A stretch of DNA of 64,000 nt from Halorubrum sp. Hd13 (GCF_002252755.1 NZ_NHOY01000053.1:1-64000); one strand, 5' to 3'; positions 44,920 through 54,088 are shown, numbered from the stretch's first letter. The notes: generated from the letters alone by a model not told the origin. Made by a program: numbers and translations.

Positions 44920-45237
44920 ATGGACGACAGTGCCCGCGAGCTGCTCGCGCCGCTCCCCCCGAGCGCCAAACTGGTCTACTACGTTCTCGACGAGGAGGGC
45001 CGGTTCGACCAGACCGGGCTCGCCGAGGAGACCCGCCTTTCGACCCGAACCGTCCGGTTCGCGGTCGAGAAGCTCACCGAGGTCGGACTCGTCGAGGAAG
45101 GCCTGTGTCCCCGCGACGCTCGTCGGTCGGTGTACGCGCCCGTCCCCGAGTCGGAGCGCTCGGGAGAGGCCGAGCCGGAGGCCGTCTCCGAGCCCGACGC
45201 CGAGACGCCCACGGCGACCGCGGTCGCCGAGGACTGA
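44920..45237 (+). CDS. Winged-helix (MarR-type) regulator
   Basis: A 105-residue protein. A winged helix occupies residues 12-75 (AKLVYYVLDEEG, LAEETRLSTRTVRFAVEKLTEVGLVEEG), followed by an acidic tail from about 80. Such small HTH proteins are numerous in haloarchaea. Upstream, ATATATAAA (near 44837-44845) and GAGCC-N12-GGCTC lie in the leader. A deoC gene follows after 113 bases in the same direction. Confidence 0.8.
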   Translation: MDDSARELLAPLPPSAKLVYYVLDEEGRFDQTGLAEETRLSTRTVRFAVEKLTEVGLVEEGLCPRDARRSVYAPVPESERSGEAEPEAVSEPDAETPTATAVAED

Positions 45238-45350
45238 GACCGAGCGGCCGCACTCCCGCGTGCGTTCGTCGCTCCGCCGGAAAAACGGCGGCGGGTCGAT
45301 GCGCTTCGAGCGGCCGACACACTTAGGCCCTCGGACGCGAGGGAGCAGAC

Positions 45351-46022
45351 ATGTCACTGGAGAACACACTGCGAGACGATCCGGGGCGGGTCGCGTCGAT
45401 AATCGACCACACGAACGTCGACCCGACCGCGAGCGAGGCGGCGGTCCGGACCCTCTGTAACGAGGTCCTCGAATACGGATTCCGCTCGGCGGTCGTCGTT
45501 CCGTACCACGCGCCGCTCGCGAGCGAACTGCTCGGCGGGGAAGCCGACGTCGTCGCGGTGATCGGGTTCCCCTACGGGATACAGAACTCGGCGGCCAAAC
45601 GGAGCGAGGTCGAAGCGCTCCGCGACCACGTCGACGAGTTCGACATGGTGATGAACAGGACCGCGTTCGCGAACGGCGATCACGACCTCGTCGTCGACGA
45701 CGTCGAAGCGGTGAAGGACGCGGTCGGGGAGAAGACGCTGAAATGTATCATCGAGTCGCCGGCCTTGACGCCGCCCGAGATACGGCGGGCCGCCGAGCTC
45801 GTCGAGGCCGGCGGCGCCGACTTCGTCAAGACCGCCGTCGGATACGACGGGCCGACGGATCCAGCGGAGATCGCGGCGATCCGAGAGGCGGTCGCCCCGG
45901 AGACCGAAATAAAAGCGTCGGGCGGGATATCGACCTTCGACGAAGCCCTCGAAATGGTGGCCGCAGGTGCGACCCGGATCGGCGCCTCCTCGGGCGTGGC
46001 GATCTACGAGACGACGCAGTAG
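45351..46022 (+). CDS. deoC: Deoxyribose-phosphate aldolase
   Basis: A 223-residue class I aldolase that splits 2-deoxyribose-5-phosphate into glyceraldehyde-3-phosphate and acetaldehyde. The Schiff-base lysine lies in FVKTAVGY and the second lysine in IKASGGIST. IDHTNVDP opens the barrel. It works in deoxynucleoside breakdown. A hairpin (CCCTCG-GACG-CGAGGG, 45328-45343) sits just before the start ATG. Confidence 0.93.
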   Translation: MSLENTLRDDPGRVASIIDHTNVDPTASEAAVRTLCNEVLEYGFRSAVVVPYHAPLASELLGGEADVVAVIGFPYGIQNSAAKRSEVEALRDHVDEFDMVMNRTAFANGDHDLVVDDVEAVKDAVGEKTLKCIIESPALTPPEIRRAAELVEAGGADFVKTAVGYDGPTDPAEIAAIREAVAPETEIKASGGISTFDEALEMVAAGATRIGASSGVAIYETTQ

Positions 46023-46133
46023 TGCGGCGGGAGCCGGTCGGAGGCCCCGCCGACGAGAGCGGGCCGGTCGTTCGTTTCCAGACGGTGAGAACCTTCTGCC
46101 CTATTGACATTCCCTCGGCGAGTACGCTCACGC

Positions 46134-46541
46134 ATGAACTTCGACGAATTCACCGGCGACGTACAGCACCGACTCGAACTGCCCGGGACGGGCGAGACGG
46201 TACGGGCCATCCGGGCGACGCTCATGACCCTCGGCGAGCGCCTCCCCGAGGGGAACGCGGCGGACCTCGCCGCGTCGCTTCCGATCGAGATCAAGTGGTA
46301 CCTGACCGGCGCGGTCCACGAACACGGCCAGCGCTTCGACTGGCAGGAGTTCGTCGAGCGGGTGAGCGAGATCGAGCGAACGGACCCGGCCGACGCGGCT
46401 TATCACGCCCGGGTCATCGTGGACGTCGTTCGGTCGCAGGTCCCCGAATCGGACTTCCAACAGCTCCGGGACATGCTCCCCGAAAGCGGCGACTCCGAGG
46501 ACTGGGGGAGCCTCTTCGAGCTCGTCGACGCCGAGAACTGA
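46134..46541 (+). CDS. DUF2267 protein
   Basis: A 135-residue helical protein of the DUF2267 family (MNFDEFTGDVQHRLELP, then RAIRATLMTLGERLPEGNAADLAASLP, in pieces). The role is unknown; relatives are seen in stress and lipid contexts. ATG at 46134 is well placed. tRNA-Ser follows 77 bases behind. Confidence 0.8.
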   Translation: MNFDEFTGDVQHRLELPGTGETVRAIRATLMTLGERLPEGNAADLAASLPIEIKWYLTGAVHEHGQRFDWQEFVERVSEIERTDPADAAYHARVIVDVVRSQVPESDFQQLRDMLPESGDSEDWGSLFELVDAEN

Positions 46542-46618
46542 GGCGAGCCGGCCGGCGGGTCGACCGGTGACGCCCCCGTCCGCGCTCGCGGCCCGTTCTC
46601 CGATCGGAGCGGCCAACT

Positions 46619-46702
46619 GGTGGGATGACGGAGCGGACGAACGTGCCTGCTTGGAACGCAGGTGGCCGGAAGGCCTCGTGGGTTCGAATCCCACTCCCAC
46701 CG
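46619..46702 (+). tRNA. tRNA-Ser(GGA)
   Basis: A class II tRNA of 84 bases. The acceptor arms GGTGGGA (46619-46625) and TCCCACC (46695-46701) pair perfectly, with G46702 as discriminator. The anticodon stem CCTGC/GCAGG holds the loop TTGGAAC, anticodon GGA, reading UCC and UCU. A long variable arm (GGCC/GGCC pairs) fits serine, and the T-arm is GTGGG-TTCGAAT-CCCAC. No intron is seen and CCA is not encoded. Two decayed copies of its 3' end lie just downstream. Confidence 0.92.
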
Positions 46703-46737
46703 TACGCCCGGTGCGCACGCCGCGCCGCGCACCCCCG

Positions 46738-46804
46738 GTTCGGGCTTCGAATTCCACTCCCGCCGCCTCCCGTTCGGGCTTCGAATTTCACTCCCACAGC
46801 CTCC
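46738..46804 (+). repeat. Two decayed copies of the tRNA-Ser 3' end
   Basis: Two 33-bp copies (46738-46770 and 46772-46804) begin GTTCGGGCTTCGAATT and run into CACTCCC and GCCTCC. They match GGGTTCGAATCCCACTCCCAC of the tRNA T-arm and acceptor with a few changes and an inserted base. They could be scars of past site-specific integration at the tRNA, or unit duplications. No integrase gene is present. Confidence 0.7.
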
Positions 46805-46864
46805 GGCGCGCTCGGCTCCGATCCGTCGCGTTTTTGGCCGCGGGACCGGTAGTGAGCACACTCG

Positions 46865-48172
46865 ATGGCGACGTATCACATCGAAACCTACGGCTGCAGT
46901 TCCAACCGGGGTGAGAGCCGGGAGATCGAGCGCGCGCTCCGCGACGGCGGTCACCGCCCGGCCGACGGGCCCGAGGACGCCGACGTCGCCATCCTCAACA
47001 CCTGTACGGTCGTCGAGAAGACGGAACGGAACATGCTCCGCCGCGCCGAGGAGCTCCAAGAGACGACCGCCGACCTCGTCGTCACCGGCTGCATGGCGCT
47101 CGCGCAGGGCGAGACGTTCGAGGAGGCCGGCATCGACGCCGAGATCCTCCACTGGGACGAGGTGCCGACGTACGCGCTCAACGGCGAGTGCCCGACGACC
47201 ACGCCGGACGCCGATCCGGTCCTGGACGGCGTCGTCGGCCTCCTCCCCATCGCGCGCGGTTGTATGAGCAACTGCTCGTACTGCATCACGAAGTTCGCGA
47301 CCGGCCGGGTCGACTCCCCGTCGGTCGAGGAGAACGTCGAGAAGGCCCGAGCGCTGGTCCACGCCGGCGCGAAGGAGATTCGCGTCACGGGACAGGACAC
47401 CGGCGTCTACGGTTGGGATAACGGCGAGCGCAAGCTCCCGGAGCTGCTCGACCGCATCTGCGACATCGACGGCGAGTTCCGCGTCCGGCTCGGGATGGCG
47501 AACCCCGGCGGCATCCACGGGATCCACGAGGAGCTCGCGGAGGTGTTCGCCGAGAACGAGGAGCTGTACGACTTCATCCACGCGCCGGTCCAGTCCGGCT
47601 CCGACGAGGTGCTCGAAGAGATGCGCCGGCAGCACCGGGTCGACAAGTTCCGCGAGGTCGTCGAGACGTTCGACGACCGGCTCGACCACTGGACGCTCTC
47701 GACCGACTTCATCGTCGGCTTCCCCACGGAGACGGAGGCCGACCACGAGCTGTCGATGGACCTCCTCGCCGAGGTCCGCCCCGAGAAGATCAACGTCACC
47801 CGCTTCTCGAAGCGCCCCGGCACGGACGCCGCCGAGATGAAGGGGCTCGGCGGGACCCTCAAGAAGGAGCGCTCGAAGGCGATGTCGGCGCTGAAGATGG
47901 ACGTCGTCGGCGAGGCGTACGAGTCGATGGTGGGCGAAGCGTTCGAGGTGCTCGTCGTCGAGGAGGGGACCGGCGACTCGGTGAAGTGCCGCGACTCCGC
48001 GTACCGCCAGATCATCGTGCAGAGCGCGACCGAGCGCGGCGTCGAAGTCGGGGACTTCCTGACGGTCGAGGTGACCGGCCACAACACCGTCTACGCGTTC
48101 GGCGAGCCGACCGACGAGGGTCACCGCATCGACGGCTCCAGGTCGCCGGCTGTGGGAAGCTCCCAGCCGTAG
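46865..48172 (+). CDS. tRNA (t6A37) methylthiotransferase, MtaB/CDKAL1 type
   Basis: A 435-residue radical SAM enzyme that adds a methylthio group to t6A at position 37 of tRNA. The N-terminal UPF0004 domain has ETYGCSSNRGES, NTCTVVEKTE and VTGCMAL (three cluster cysteines), the radical SAM motif is RGCMSNCSYC, and a TRAM domain closes the protein. Its 3' end overlaps the convergent UPF0126/TRIC gene by 52 bases. Gene position next to a tRNA gene is probably chance. Confidence 0.93.
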   Translation: MATYHIETYGCSSNRGESREIERALRDGGHRPADGPEDADVAILNTCTVVEKTERNMLRRAEELQETTADLVVTGCMALAQGETFEEAGIDAEILHWDEVPTYALNGECPTTTPDADPVLDGVVGLLPIARGCMSNCSYCITKFATGRVDSPSVEENVEKARALVHAGAKEIRVTGQDTGVYGWDNGERKLPELLDRICDIDGEFRVRLGMANPGGIHGIHEELAEVFAENEELYDFIHAPVQSGSDEVLEEMRRQHRVDKFREVVETFDDRLDHWTLSTDFIVGFPTETEADHELSMDLLAEVRPEKINVTRFSKRPGTDAAEMKGLGGTLKKERSKAMSALKMDVVGEAYESMVGEAFEVLVVEEGTGDSVKCRDSAYRQIIVQSATERGVEVGDFLTVEVTGHNTVYAFGEPTDEGHRIDGSRSPAVGSSQP

Positions 48173-48776
48173 GCGACGGCCGCGAGCCGCGTGATGACGG
48201 TGACGGCCGCACAGAGCGCCGCGGCGGTGCTTCCGACGAACCCGACGGTTCCGGCGACGACGTAAGCCAGCCCGCCCAACACGGCACAGTTGGCGTAGAA
48301 GTCCTCGAAGAGGATGAACGGCGCGCGGTCGAGCAGCAGGTCGGCGAACGCGCCGCCGCCGACCGCGTTTATCATCGCGACCGCGACGACGCCGAACGCG
48401 GAGACGCCCGCGTCGGTGGCGACGATCGCCCCCGTCGTGGCGAACGCGGCGAGCCCGATCGCGTCCGAAACGATCGTGATCGGGTGGGTGTCCGGCGCGG
48501 CGAGCACGATCCGCACCCCATCGCCAGAGCGACGCCGAACAGTCCGAGCGCGATCTCGACCGGCGACTGGAGCGCCAGCGGCGTTCGCAACACGAGGAGG
48601 TCCCGCGTCGCCCCGCCGGCGAACGCCATCGCCAGCCCGACGATGGTGATCCCGAACAGGTCGAACTCCTCGCGGATCGCCTTCGTCGACCCGACGAGCG
48701 CGAACGCGACGAGCCCGATCGTGTTCATCACCGCGAAGGGGTCGCTGAACAGCGCTACGAGGAGTCCCCGCCTCAC
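48121..48776 (-). pseudogene. UPF0126/TRIC-type cation channel gene with frameshift
   Basis: Two frames together encode one UPF0126 (TRIC) channel of about 218 residues: an N-terminal half (48776 to about 48520, MNTIGLVAFALVGSTKAIREE) and a C-terminal half (about 48516 to 48121, DAIGLAAFATTGA, NAVGGGAFADLLLDR). They join at a run of four C on the plus strand (48516-48519). One extra base there restores a single frame reading ALAMGVRIVLAAPD. Each half has the three-helix repeat of the family. This may be a true one-base deletion or a homopolymer sequencing error. The 3' end overlaps the convergent methylthiotransferase. Confidence 0.85.
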
Positions 48777-48897
48777 TGGCGGGTGCCCCGCGAGCCGAAC
48801 GCTTGAATCTGCCGTCGACGGATCCGACGGCCGGGGGGACGCGCCGGCGTCGGCGTCGTCTCCGCTCGCGCCGTCGGATCCCGCCCTCGCGGGGGCG

Positions 48898-49194
48898 TCA
48901 GCTCTCGACCACGTTCACGTCGATCCGCGTCGGCACCAGGTCGGCGTCGAGCGACCGGGCGACGTACCACAGGACGGCCCCGATCGCGGGGAGGACGAAG
49001 ACGGTCGTCGTGAACGCCGCGGAGACGAGATCGCCCTGGGCGTAGTGCATCCGACCGACCCGCGACCAGAACAGCGACCAACCGGCGAGGACGAGGCCCG
49101 CAAACAGCGTGGTCGCCACCCCGACGACGCGGGTCGTCACTGTCGACACGGTGCGCCGGATCGAATCGACGGTTTTTCGTATCGCAGGCATCAT
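48898..49194 (-). CDS. Small membrane protein
   Basis: A 98-residue protein with an N-terminal amphipathic helix and two hydrophobic helices (about 27-43 and 60-80) joined by a loop WSRVGRMHYAQGD. There is no family I recognise. The second ATG (49191) is an alternative start. It stands alone, and the AT-rich 49220-49270 region upstream may hold its promoter. Confidence 0.65.
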   Translation of the reverse strand: MMPAIRKTVDSIRRTVSTVTTRVVGVATTLFAGLVLAGWSLFWSRVGRMHYAQGDLVSAAFTTTVFVLPAIGAVLWYVARSLDADLVPTRIDVNVVES

Positions 49195-49344
49195 CGGCGC
49201 GGTAGCGGTTTGAGCCTTTTGAAAGTGTGATAAATTTAGGTATGTATACTAAGAATAAACTATAGAATTGATGCGAAAAACTTGCTCGCTGACGGGACGA
49301 ACGGCTCGGAACCGCGGGCGTTCACGCCCGAGGCGGTCGGATAC

Positions 49345-51414
49345 CTACGCGTCGGCGTAGATCAGCTCGACCTCGTCGGCGAAGCGGTCCAAGATGTTGC
49401 GCCGCTTCTTTTTCATCGTCGGCGTGAGCAGGTCGTTCTCCTCGGAGAACTCCTCCTCGACGAGCCGGAACTGCTTGATCCGCTCGTACGGCTCGAACTC
49501 CTCGTTCACGCGGTCGACCTCCGCTTGGATCCGCTCGCGGACCCGGTCGTCCCGGCAGACCGCACTGCGCGCGTGGGGCAGATCGATCCCGCGCGTGTCC
49601 GCCCACGACTCCACTTTCTCGAAGTTCGGGACGATGAGCGCCGAGACGAACTTCCGCCCGTCGCCGAGCACGACGCACTGCTCGACGAACTCGTTCGCGG
49701 CGAACCGGTCCTCGATCGGACCCGGCGCGACGTTCTTTCCGGTCGAGAGCACGAGCAGCTGCTTCGCGCGTTCGCGGAAGGCGACGTACCCGTCCGGCCG
49801 GAGCTGGACGATGTCTCCGGTGCGGAACCACGGCTCGTCCGGGTCGCCGTCGCGCTCCTCGGGAGGCGTCCCGGCCACGACGACGTCCTCGGGGAGCCGG
49901 TCCGGTTCGGTGAACGCCTCAACGGTCGCGTCCGGGCGGTTCCAGTAGCCGTCGGTCACCTGCGGGCCGCGAACGAGCAGTTCGCCCACGTCGCCCGCCA
50001 GACCGGCGACCTCTTCGCCGACGACCGTGCCGTCGATCGCGATCTCGGTGTCGACGACCGGCGGACCGATGGTGCCGACCTTCGGCTCCTCCGGCGGGTT
50101 CACGCTGATCACCGGCGACGTCTCCGTGAGCCCGTACCCCTCCAGGATCGGGAGGTCCATCGCGTGGTACAGCGCGCACAGCTCGGCCGACAGCGACCCG
50201 CCGCCGGAGATGAAGAAGTCGATGTTACCGCCGATCGCCTCTCGGACCGACGAGAAGACGAGCCGGTCGGCGACCGCGCGCTTCGCGTCGAGCAGGGCGC
50301 CGGGATTGTCGGCCTCGTGGTGGGACCGACCCACGTCGACCGCCCACTCGAAGATCCGCTCTTTCACCGGCGACTCACCGGCCTGATCGCGGATCGCGTC
50401 GTACAGCTTCTCGTAGACGCGTGGGACGCTCGTGGTCGTCGTCGGCCGCACGAGCCCGAAGTCGTCGCGGAGCGTGTCCGGGCTCTCGGCGTACGCGACC
50501 GTCGCGCCCGCCGCGAACATCATGTAGTGGCCCGCCATGCGCTCGAAGACGTGCGCGAGCGGGAGGAAGGACAGCGTCGTCGACTCGGCCGATATCCCCG
50601 GCGCGTCGGGGTCGCGGTCCGGTCGGTCCGCGAAGCGGCGGTAACACTGCGAGACGTTGTCCCGGAAGTTCGCGTGGGTGAGCCGGACCCCTTTCGGCTT
50701 CCCCGTCGTCCCGGAGGTGTAGATGAGGCTGGCGAGGTCGCCGACGCCGGTCGCGTCGAGCCACCCCTCATAGGCGTCGGGGTCGAACGCGTCGGCGCCC
50801 AGCGCGTGGAGCTCGCCGAGGGTGTACACGTCGTCGGCGGAGAGGGCGGGACCGTCGCCGTCGCCCCCGGTGTCGCCGCCGAAGTCGAGCTCGGCCGCGT
50901 CCACGTCATCGAACGAGACGATCGCGTCGAGGTCCCGCGAGAGGTCGTCGGCGACGGCGAGCAATTCGTCCAAGAGGTCGCGGTTCTCGACGACGGCGAC
51001 CGTCGCGCCGGGGTCCTCCAGCAGGTACCGCACTTGGTCCGGCGAGGAGGAGGCGTAGACGGTCGTCACCACTCCGCCCGCGGCCAGCGCGGCGAAGTCC
51101 GTCTGCGCCCACTCCATCCGCGTCTCCGCGTAGAGGGCGACGCGGGTGTCGTCGTCGACCCCGAGTTCGCGGAACCCCGCGGCGAGGCGCCGAACGACGT
51201 CGCGCATCTCGGCGTAGGTGACGCCGGCGTACTCGCCGTCGGGCGCGGGCGGGAGGACGCCCTCCGTCACCAGCGACCGGTCGTATATCCCGCCCTTGTA
51301 CCGCTGGGCGGTCCGGTCGGCGTTGCGCTCGGCGGACCGCTCGAAGGTTCGCGGGAGCGTCTCCCGAGCCACGACGTCGTCCGCGAACTCCCGTTCCGCC
51401 TCCTGCCAGTGCAT
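49345..51414 (-). CDS. Long-chain acyl-CoA synthetase (AMP-forming)
   Basis: A 689-residue AMP-binding ligase that activates fatty acids with ATP and CoA. The P-loop motif YTSGTTGKPKG, the A5 motif GYGLTETSP, the A7 motif RTGDI and the hinge RAKQLLVLSTGKN are present. An acidic insert lies near residues 175-195. Haloarchaeal copies are thought to feed beta-oxidation, as their membrane lipids lack fatty acids. ATG at 51414 is divergent from the helicase gene, 105 bases away. Confidence 0.92.
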   Translation of the reverse strand: MHWQEAEREFADDVVARETLPRTFERSAERNADRTAQRYKGGIYDRSLVTEGVLPPAPDGEYAGVTYAEMRDVVRRLAAGFRELGVDDDTRVALYAETRMEWAQTDFAALAAGGVVTTVYASSSPDQVRYLLEDPGATVAVVENRDLLDELLAVADDLSRDLDAIVSFDDVDAAELDFGGDTGGDGDGPALSADDVYTLGELHALGADAFDPDAYEGWLDATGVGDLASLIYTSGTTGKPKGVRLTHANFRDNVSQCYRRFADRPDRDPDAPGISAESTTLSFLPLAHVFERMAGHYMMFAAGATVAYAESPDTLRDDFGLVRPTTTTSVPRVYEKLYDAIRDQAGESPVKERIFEWAVDVGRSHHEADNPGALLDAKRAVADRLVFSSVREAIGGNIDFFISGGGSLSAELCALYHAMDLPILEGYGLTETSPVISVNPPEEPKVGTIGPPVVDTEIAIDGTVVGEEVAGLAGDVGELLVRGPQVTDGYWNRPDATVEAFTEPDRLPEDVVVAGTPPEERDGDPDEPWFRTGDIVQLRPDGYVAFRERAKQLLVLSTGKNVAPGPIEDRFAANEFVEQCVVLGDGRKFVSALIVPNFEKVESWADTRGIDLPHARSAVCRDDRVRERIQAEVDRVNEEFEPYERIKQFRLVEEEFSEENDLLTPTMKKKRRNILDRFADEVELIYADA

Positions 51415-51489
51415 ACCCCCTTCGACCCGCCCGAACGATATAAACGATTGGGTAGTTTTGAGTTCACTCGACCGGTCGGAACGCGAGGG

Positions 51490-51495
51490 TTTAAT
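51490..51495 (+). promoter_or_regulatory. TATA box of the helicase gene
   Basis: TTTAAT lies 25-30 bases before the GTG at 51520. This fits a leaderless transcript and supports the GTG start. Confidence 0.5.
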
Positions 51496-51519
51496 CCCGG
51501 GAGGGAGCGAGGGACCCCT

Positions 51520-53433
51520 GTGGACCCCGACCGGATCCCCGCCGAGTTCCCCGCCCCGAGCTTCCGCGGCGCGCAGGAGCGGGCCCTCTCCGACATCCGC
51601 GACGCGTTCGCCGCCGGCAACGAGGTCGTCCTCGTGCGCGCGCCGACGGGCAGCGGGAAGTCGCTGCTCGCGCGGGCGGTGATGGGCGCGGCGGCGACGG
51701 TGGACGAGACGGCGCCGAGCGAGGCGACGGGCGCCTACTACACCACCCCGCAGGTGTCGCAGATCGACGACGTCGAGGCGGACGACTTACTCGACGACAT
51801 AGCGGTGATCCGCGGGAAATCGAACTACGACTGCATCCTCCCCGGCGAGCACGACACGCCTGTCAACCGCGCTCCCTGCGTCCGGCAGCAGGGGTTCGAC
51901 TGCTCCGTGAAACACCGGTGTCCGTACTTCTCGGACCGCGCGATCGCTTCGGGTAACCGGTACGCCGCGATGACGTTAGCGTACTTCATGCGCACCGCGG
52001 GCTCCGAGGTGTTCCGCAAGCGCGACGTCGTCGTGATCGACGAGGCGCACGGGCTCGCCGAGTGGGCGGAGATGTACGCGACGATCGAGCTCTCGCCCGA
52101 GCGCGTCCCCGTCTGGGACGACGTGCGCGTCCCGGACGTGGAGGCCGACGCCGGCCCCGAGGAGGACGCGCTCGACCGCACCGCCCGCTTCGTCGCCTCC
52201 CTTCGCGACGTCGCGAAGCGCGCGAAAGACGAGCTGACGGGCCGGGCCGAACTCGACCGCGAGGAGGTCGCGCGCCGCGACCGCCTCCAGGAGCTGAGTA
52301 GCGAGCTGGGTTGGTTCCTCGAGGACTACCGCGACCTCGACTCGCCGACGACGTGGGTCGTCGACCAGTCCGGCGGGGAGGGCTCGCCGCTCGCGATCAA
52401 GCCGCTGGACCCCGCCCGCTACCTCCGGCACACCGTGTGGGACCGCGGGAACCGGTTCGCGCTCCTCTCCGCCACCATCCTCTCGAAGGAGGCGTTCTGC
52501 CGCGGTATCGGCCTCGACCCGTCGAACGTCGCGCTCGTCGACGTCGAACACACCTTCCCGCTGGAGCACCGCCCGCTGTACGACGTGACGCGCGGGTCGA
52601 TGACCTACGAGCACCGCGACGAGACGGTCCCGGAGATCGCCCGCCTGATCGTCCGGCTCATGGCCGAACACCCGAACGAGAAGGGGCTGATCCACGCGCA
52701 CTCGTACGACATCGCCGGGCGGATCACCGAGCTGCTGGGCGAGTTCGGCGTCGCCGCGCGGGTCCGACGCCACGGCCGCGAGAATCGGGACGCGGAGCTC
52801 TCGGCGTGGAAGGCGAGCGACGACCCCGAGGTGTTCGTCTCGGTGAAGATGGAGGAGGCGCTGGACCTGAAAGGCGACCTCTGCCGCTGGCAGGTGGTGT
52901 GTAAGGCGCCGTACCGCAACACGAACGACTCCCGCGTCGCCCGCCGGCTCGCGGACGACCAGTGGGCGTGGTACCACCGGACCGCGCTGCGGACCGTGAT
53001 CCAGGCGTGCGGTCGCGTCGTCCGCGCGCCCGACGACTACGGCGCGACGTACCTCGCGGACGACTCCCTGCTGGACCTCTTCGAGCGCGCGCAGGCCGAC
53101 ACCCCGCCGTGGTTCGGAGACCAGATCGACGCGATGACGACGCCCGACCTCTCCGACTTCGATCCCGCGGCCGCGCTCGCCGGGATCGACGCCGACCCCT
53201 CCGGACCGTCCCGTGCGAGGCGGAACCGGACGGTCGGTTCCGGCGGCGCGTCGGACCGCGGCGGCTCCGGCGCGGGCGGCTCAGGGAACGCCGCGGGCGA
53301 CGCGGCCGACGCCGACGGGTCGGGCGGCGACACCGGGAGCGCCGGCGACGCGGGCGCGACGCGAACCCGCTCTGAGACCGACGCCGAGCGGCGAAGCGAC
53401 CACCCGCTCTCCGACGTCTGGGGCGACGGCTGA
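51520..53433 (+). CDS. XPD/Rad3-like iron-sulfur DNA helicase
   Basis: A 637-residue superfamily 2 helicase. Walker A APTGSGKS is at 41-48 and the DEAH box at 174-177. Four cysteines (105, 120, 128, 134) occur in the spacing of the XPD/DinG [4Fe-4S] domain. Motif VI is QACGRVVRAPDD. It would unwind DNA during repair. The last 80 residues are a low-complexity Gly/Asp/Ser tail. The GTG start fits the TATA box; the open frame continues far upstream only because it is antisense to the acyl-CoA ligase. Confidence 0.9.
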   Translation: MDPDRIPAEFPAPSFRGAQERALSDIRDAFAAGNEVVLVRAPTGSGKSLLARAVMGAAATVDETAPSEATGAYYTTPQVSQIDDVEADDLLDDIAVIRGKSNYDCILPGEHDTPVNRAPCVRQQGFDCSVKHRCPYFSDRAIASGNRYAAMTLAYFMRTAGSEVFRKRDVVVIDEAHGLAEWAEMYATIELSPERVPVWDDVRVPDVEADAGPEEDALDRTARFVASLRDVAKRAKDELTGRAELDREEVARRDRLQELSSELGWFLEDYRDLDSPTTWVVDQSGGEGSPLAIKPLDPARYLRHTVWDRGNRFALLSATILSKEAFCRGIGLDPSNVALVDVEHTFPLEHRPLYDVTRGSMTYEHRDETVPEIARLIVRLMAEHPNEKGLIHAHSYDIAGRITELLGEFGVAARVRRHGRENRDAELSAWKASDDPEVFVSVKMEEALDLKGDLCRWQVVCKAPYRNTNDSRVARRLADDQWAWYHRTALRTVIQACGRVVRAPDDYGATYLADDSLLDLFERAQADTPPWFGDQIDAMTTPDLSDFDPAAALAGIDADPSGPSRARRNRTVGSGGASDRGGSGAGGSGNAAGDAADADGSGGDTGSAGDAGATRTRSETDAERRSDHPLSDVWGDG

Positions 53434-53506
53434 GGCGGGAGCCGACGCTGCGACGAACCGCGGTCCGGGGCCGTACCGCGGTGTCGTCGGACCGCGCGAC
53501 CGCCGC

Positions 53507-53590
53507 TTACAGCAGCGAGACGCCCCAGGCGGCCATGGAGCTCACCATGAGGAACGCGAAAAACAGCGCGAAGATCTGTTGTCTGTTCAT
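53507..53590 (-). CDS. 27-residue membrane microprotein
   Basis: A 27-residue ORF, MNRQQIFALFF followed by AFLMVSSMAAWGVSLL, mostly one hydrophobic helix. GGAGGT sits directly before the ATG, an unusual strong ribosome site here, and a TGCCGC-AGA-GCGGCA hairpin (53601-53615) lies just upstream. A TATA-like GTATAAT (about 53645) on the gene strand would fit. It may be a single-helix subunit or regulator. Too short for most gene finders. Confidence 0.7.
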   Translation of the reverse strand: MNRQQIFALFFAFLMVSSMAAWGVSLL

Positions 53591-53750
53591 ACCTCCCCTG
53601 TGCCGCAGAGCGGCATAATTCCTGCGGGCCGCCCTCGGTAGTGATTATACGCCGCCGGACTGATCGAACGTCAATATATATCGTATAAGGTGTATCATGG
53701 CCCTCAATCAATTAGTAACCTTCATAAACCTACACGGGTCTACAGTAGGT

Positions 53751-53942
53751 ATGGCAACGAAGGGCCTCTCGAGTGCGCTGACGCTGTACGGTGCGCGAAC
53801 GTTGACACTCTCTCAGGCGGCCGCACAGGCGGGCCTCAGCGAGGCCGAGTTCGTCGAACAGCTCGAGCGCCGCGGCATCGACGTGACCGAGTCCGAGCGC
53901 GCAGCCGCTCTCGGAAACGAGTCGACCGCCCGCGCCGACTGA
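53751..53942 (+). CDS. UPF0175-like small HTH protein
   Basis: A 63-residue helical protein with the pattern ALTLYGARTLTLSQAAAQAGLS...FVEQLERRGI, typical of UPF0175-type HTH proteins often encoded beside toxins. ATG at 53751 lies 22-30 bases after the TTCATAAA box (53721-53728), so it is likely leaderless. An in-frame ATG at 53697 would overlap the promoter. No toxin gene follows. Confidence 0.75.
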   Translation: MATKGLSSALTLYGARTLTLSQAAAQAGLSEAEFVEQLERRGIDVTESERAAALGNESTARAD

Positions 53943-54088
53943 AGAATTCGACCGTTCGCGCCGACTGAACGCGCCAGCGCCCCTCCTTCCCGGCGGCGGA
54001 GTCTGTCTGCCGCCGTCTCCCCGTTCACCTCTCACACGCAGCGTCGCGCTCTTCGACGCCCGGTGTCAGTACTCGCCGCGGCGACGTC

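Noticed and set aside
46619-46804. An integrated mobile element at the tRNA-Ser
   Set aside because: No integrase, no foreign gene block, and the copies lie within 190 bases; only scars could be claimed.
49282-51519. A 1383-residue protein running through the helicase
   Set aside because: The front 746 codons are antisense to the acyl-CoA ligase and have no domain. The GTG at 51520 and its TATA box mark the real start.
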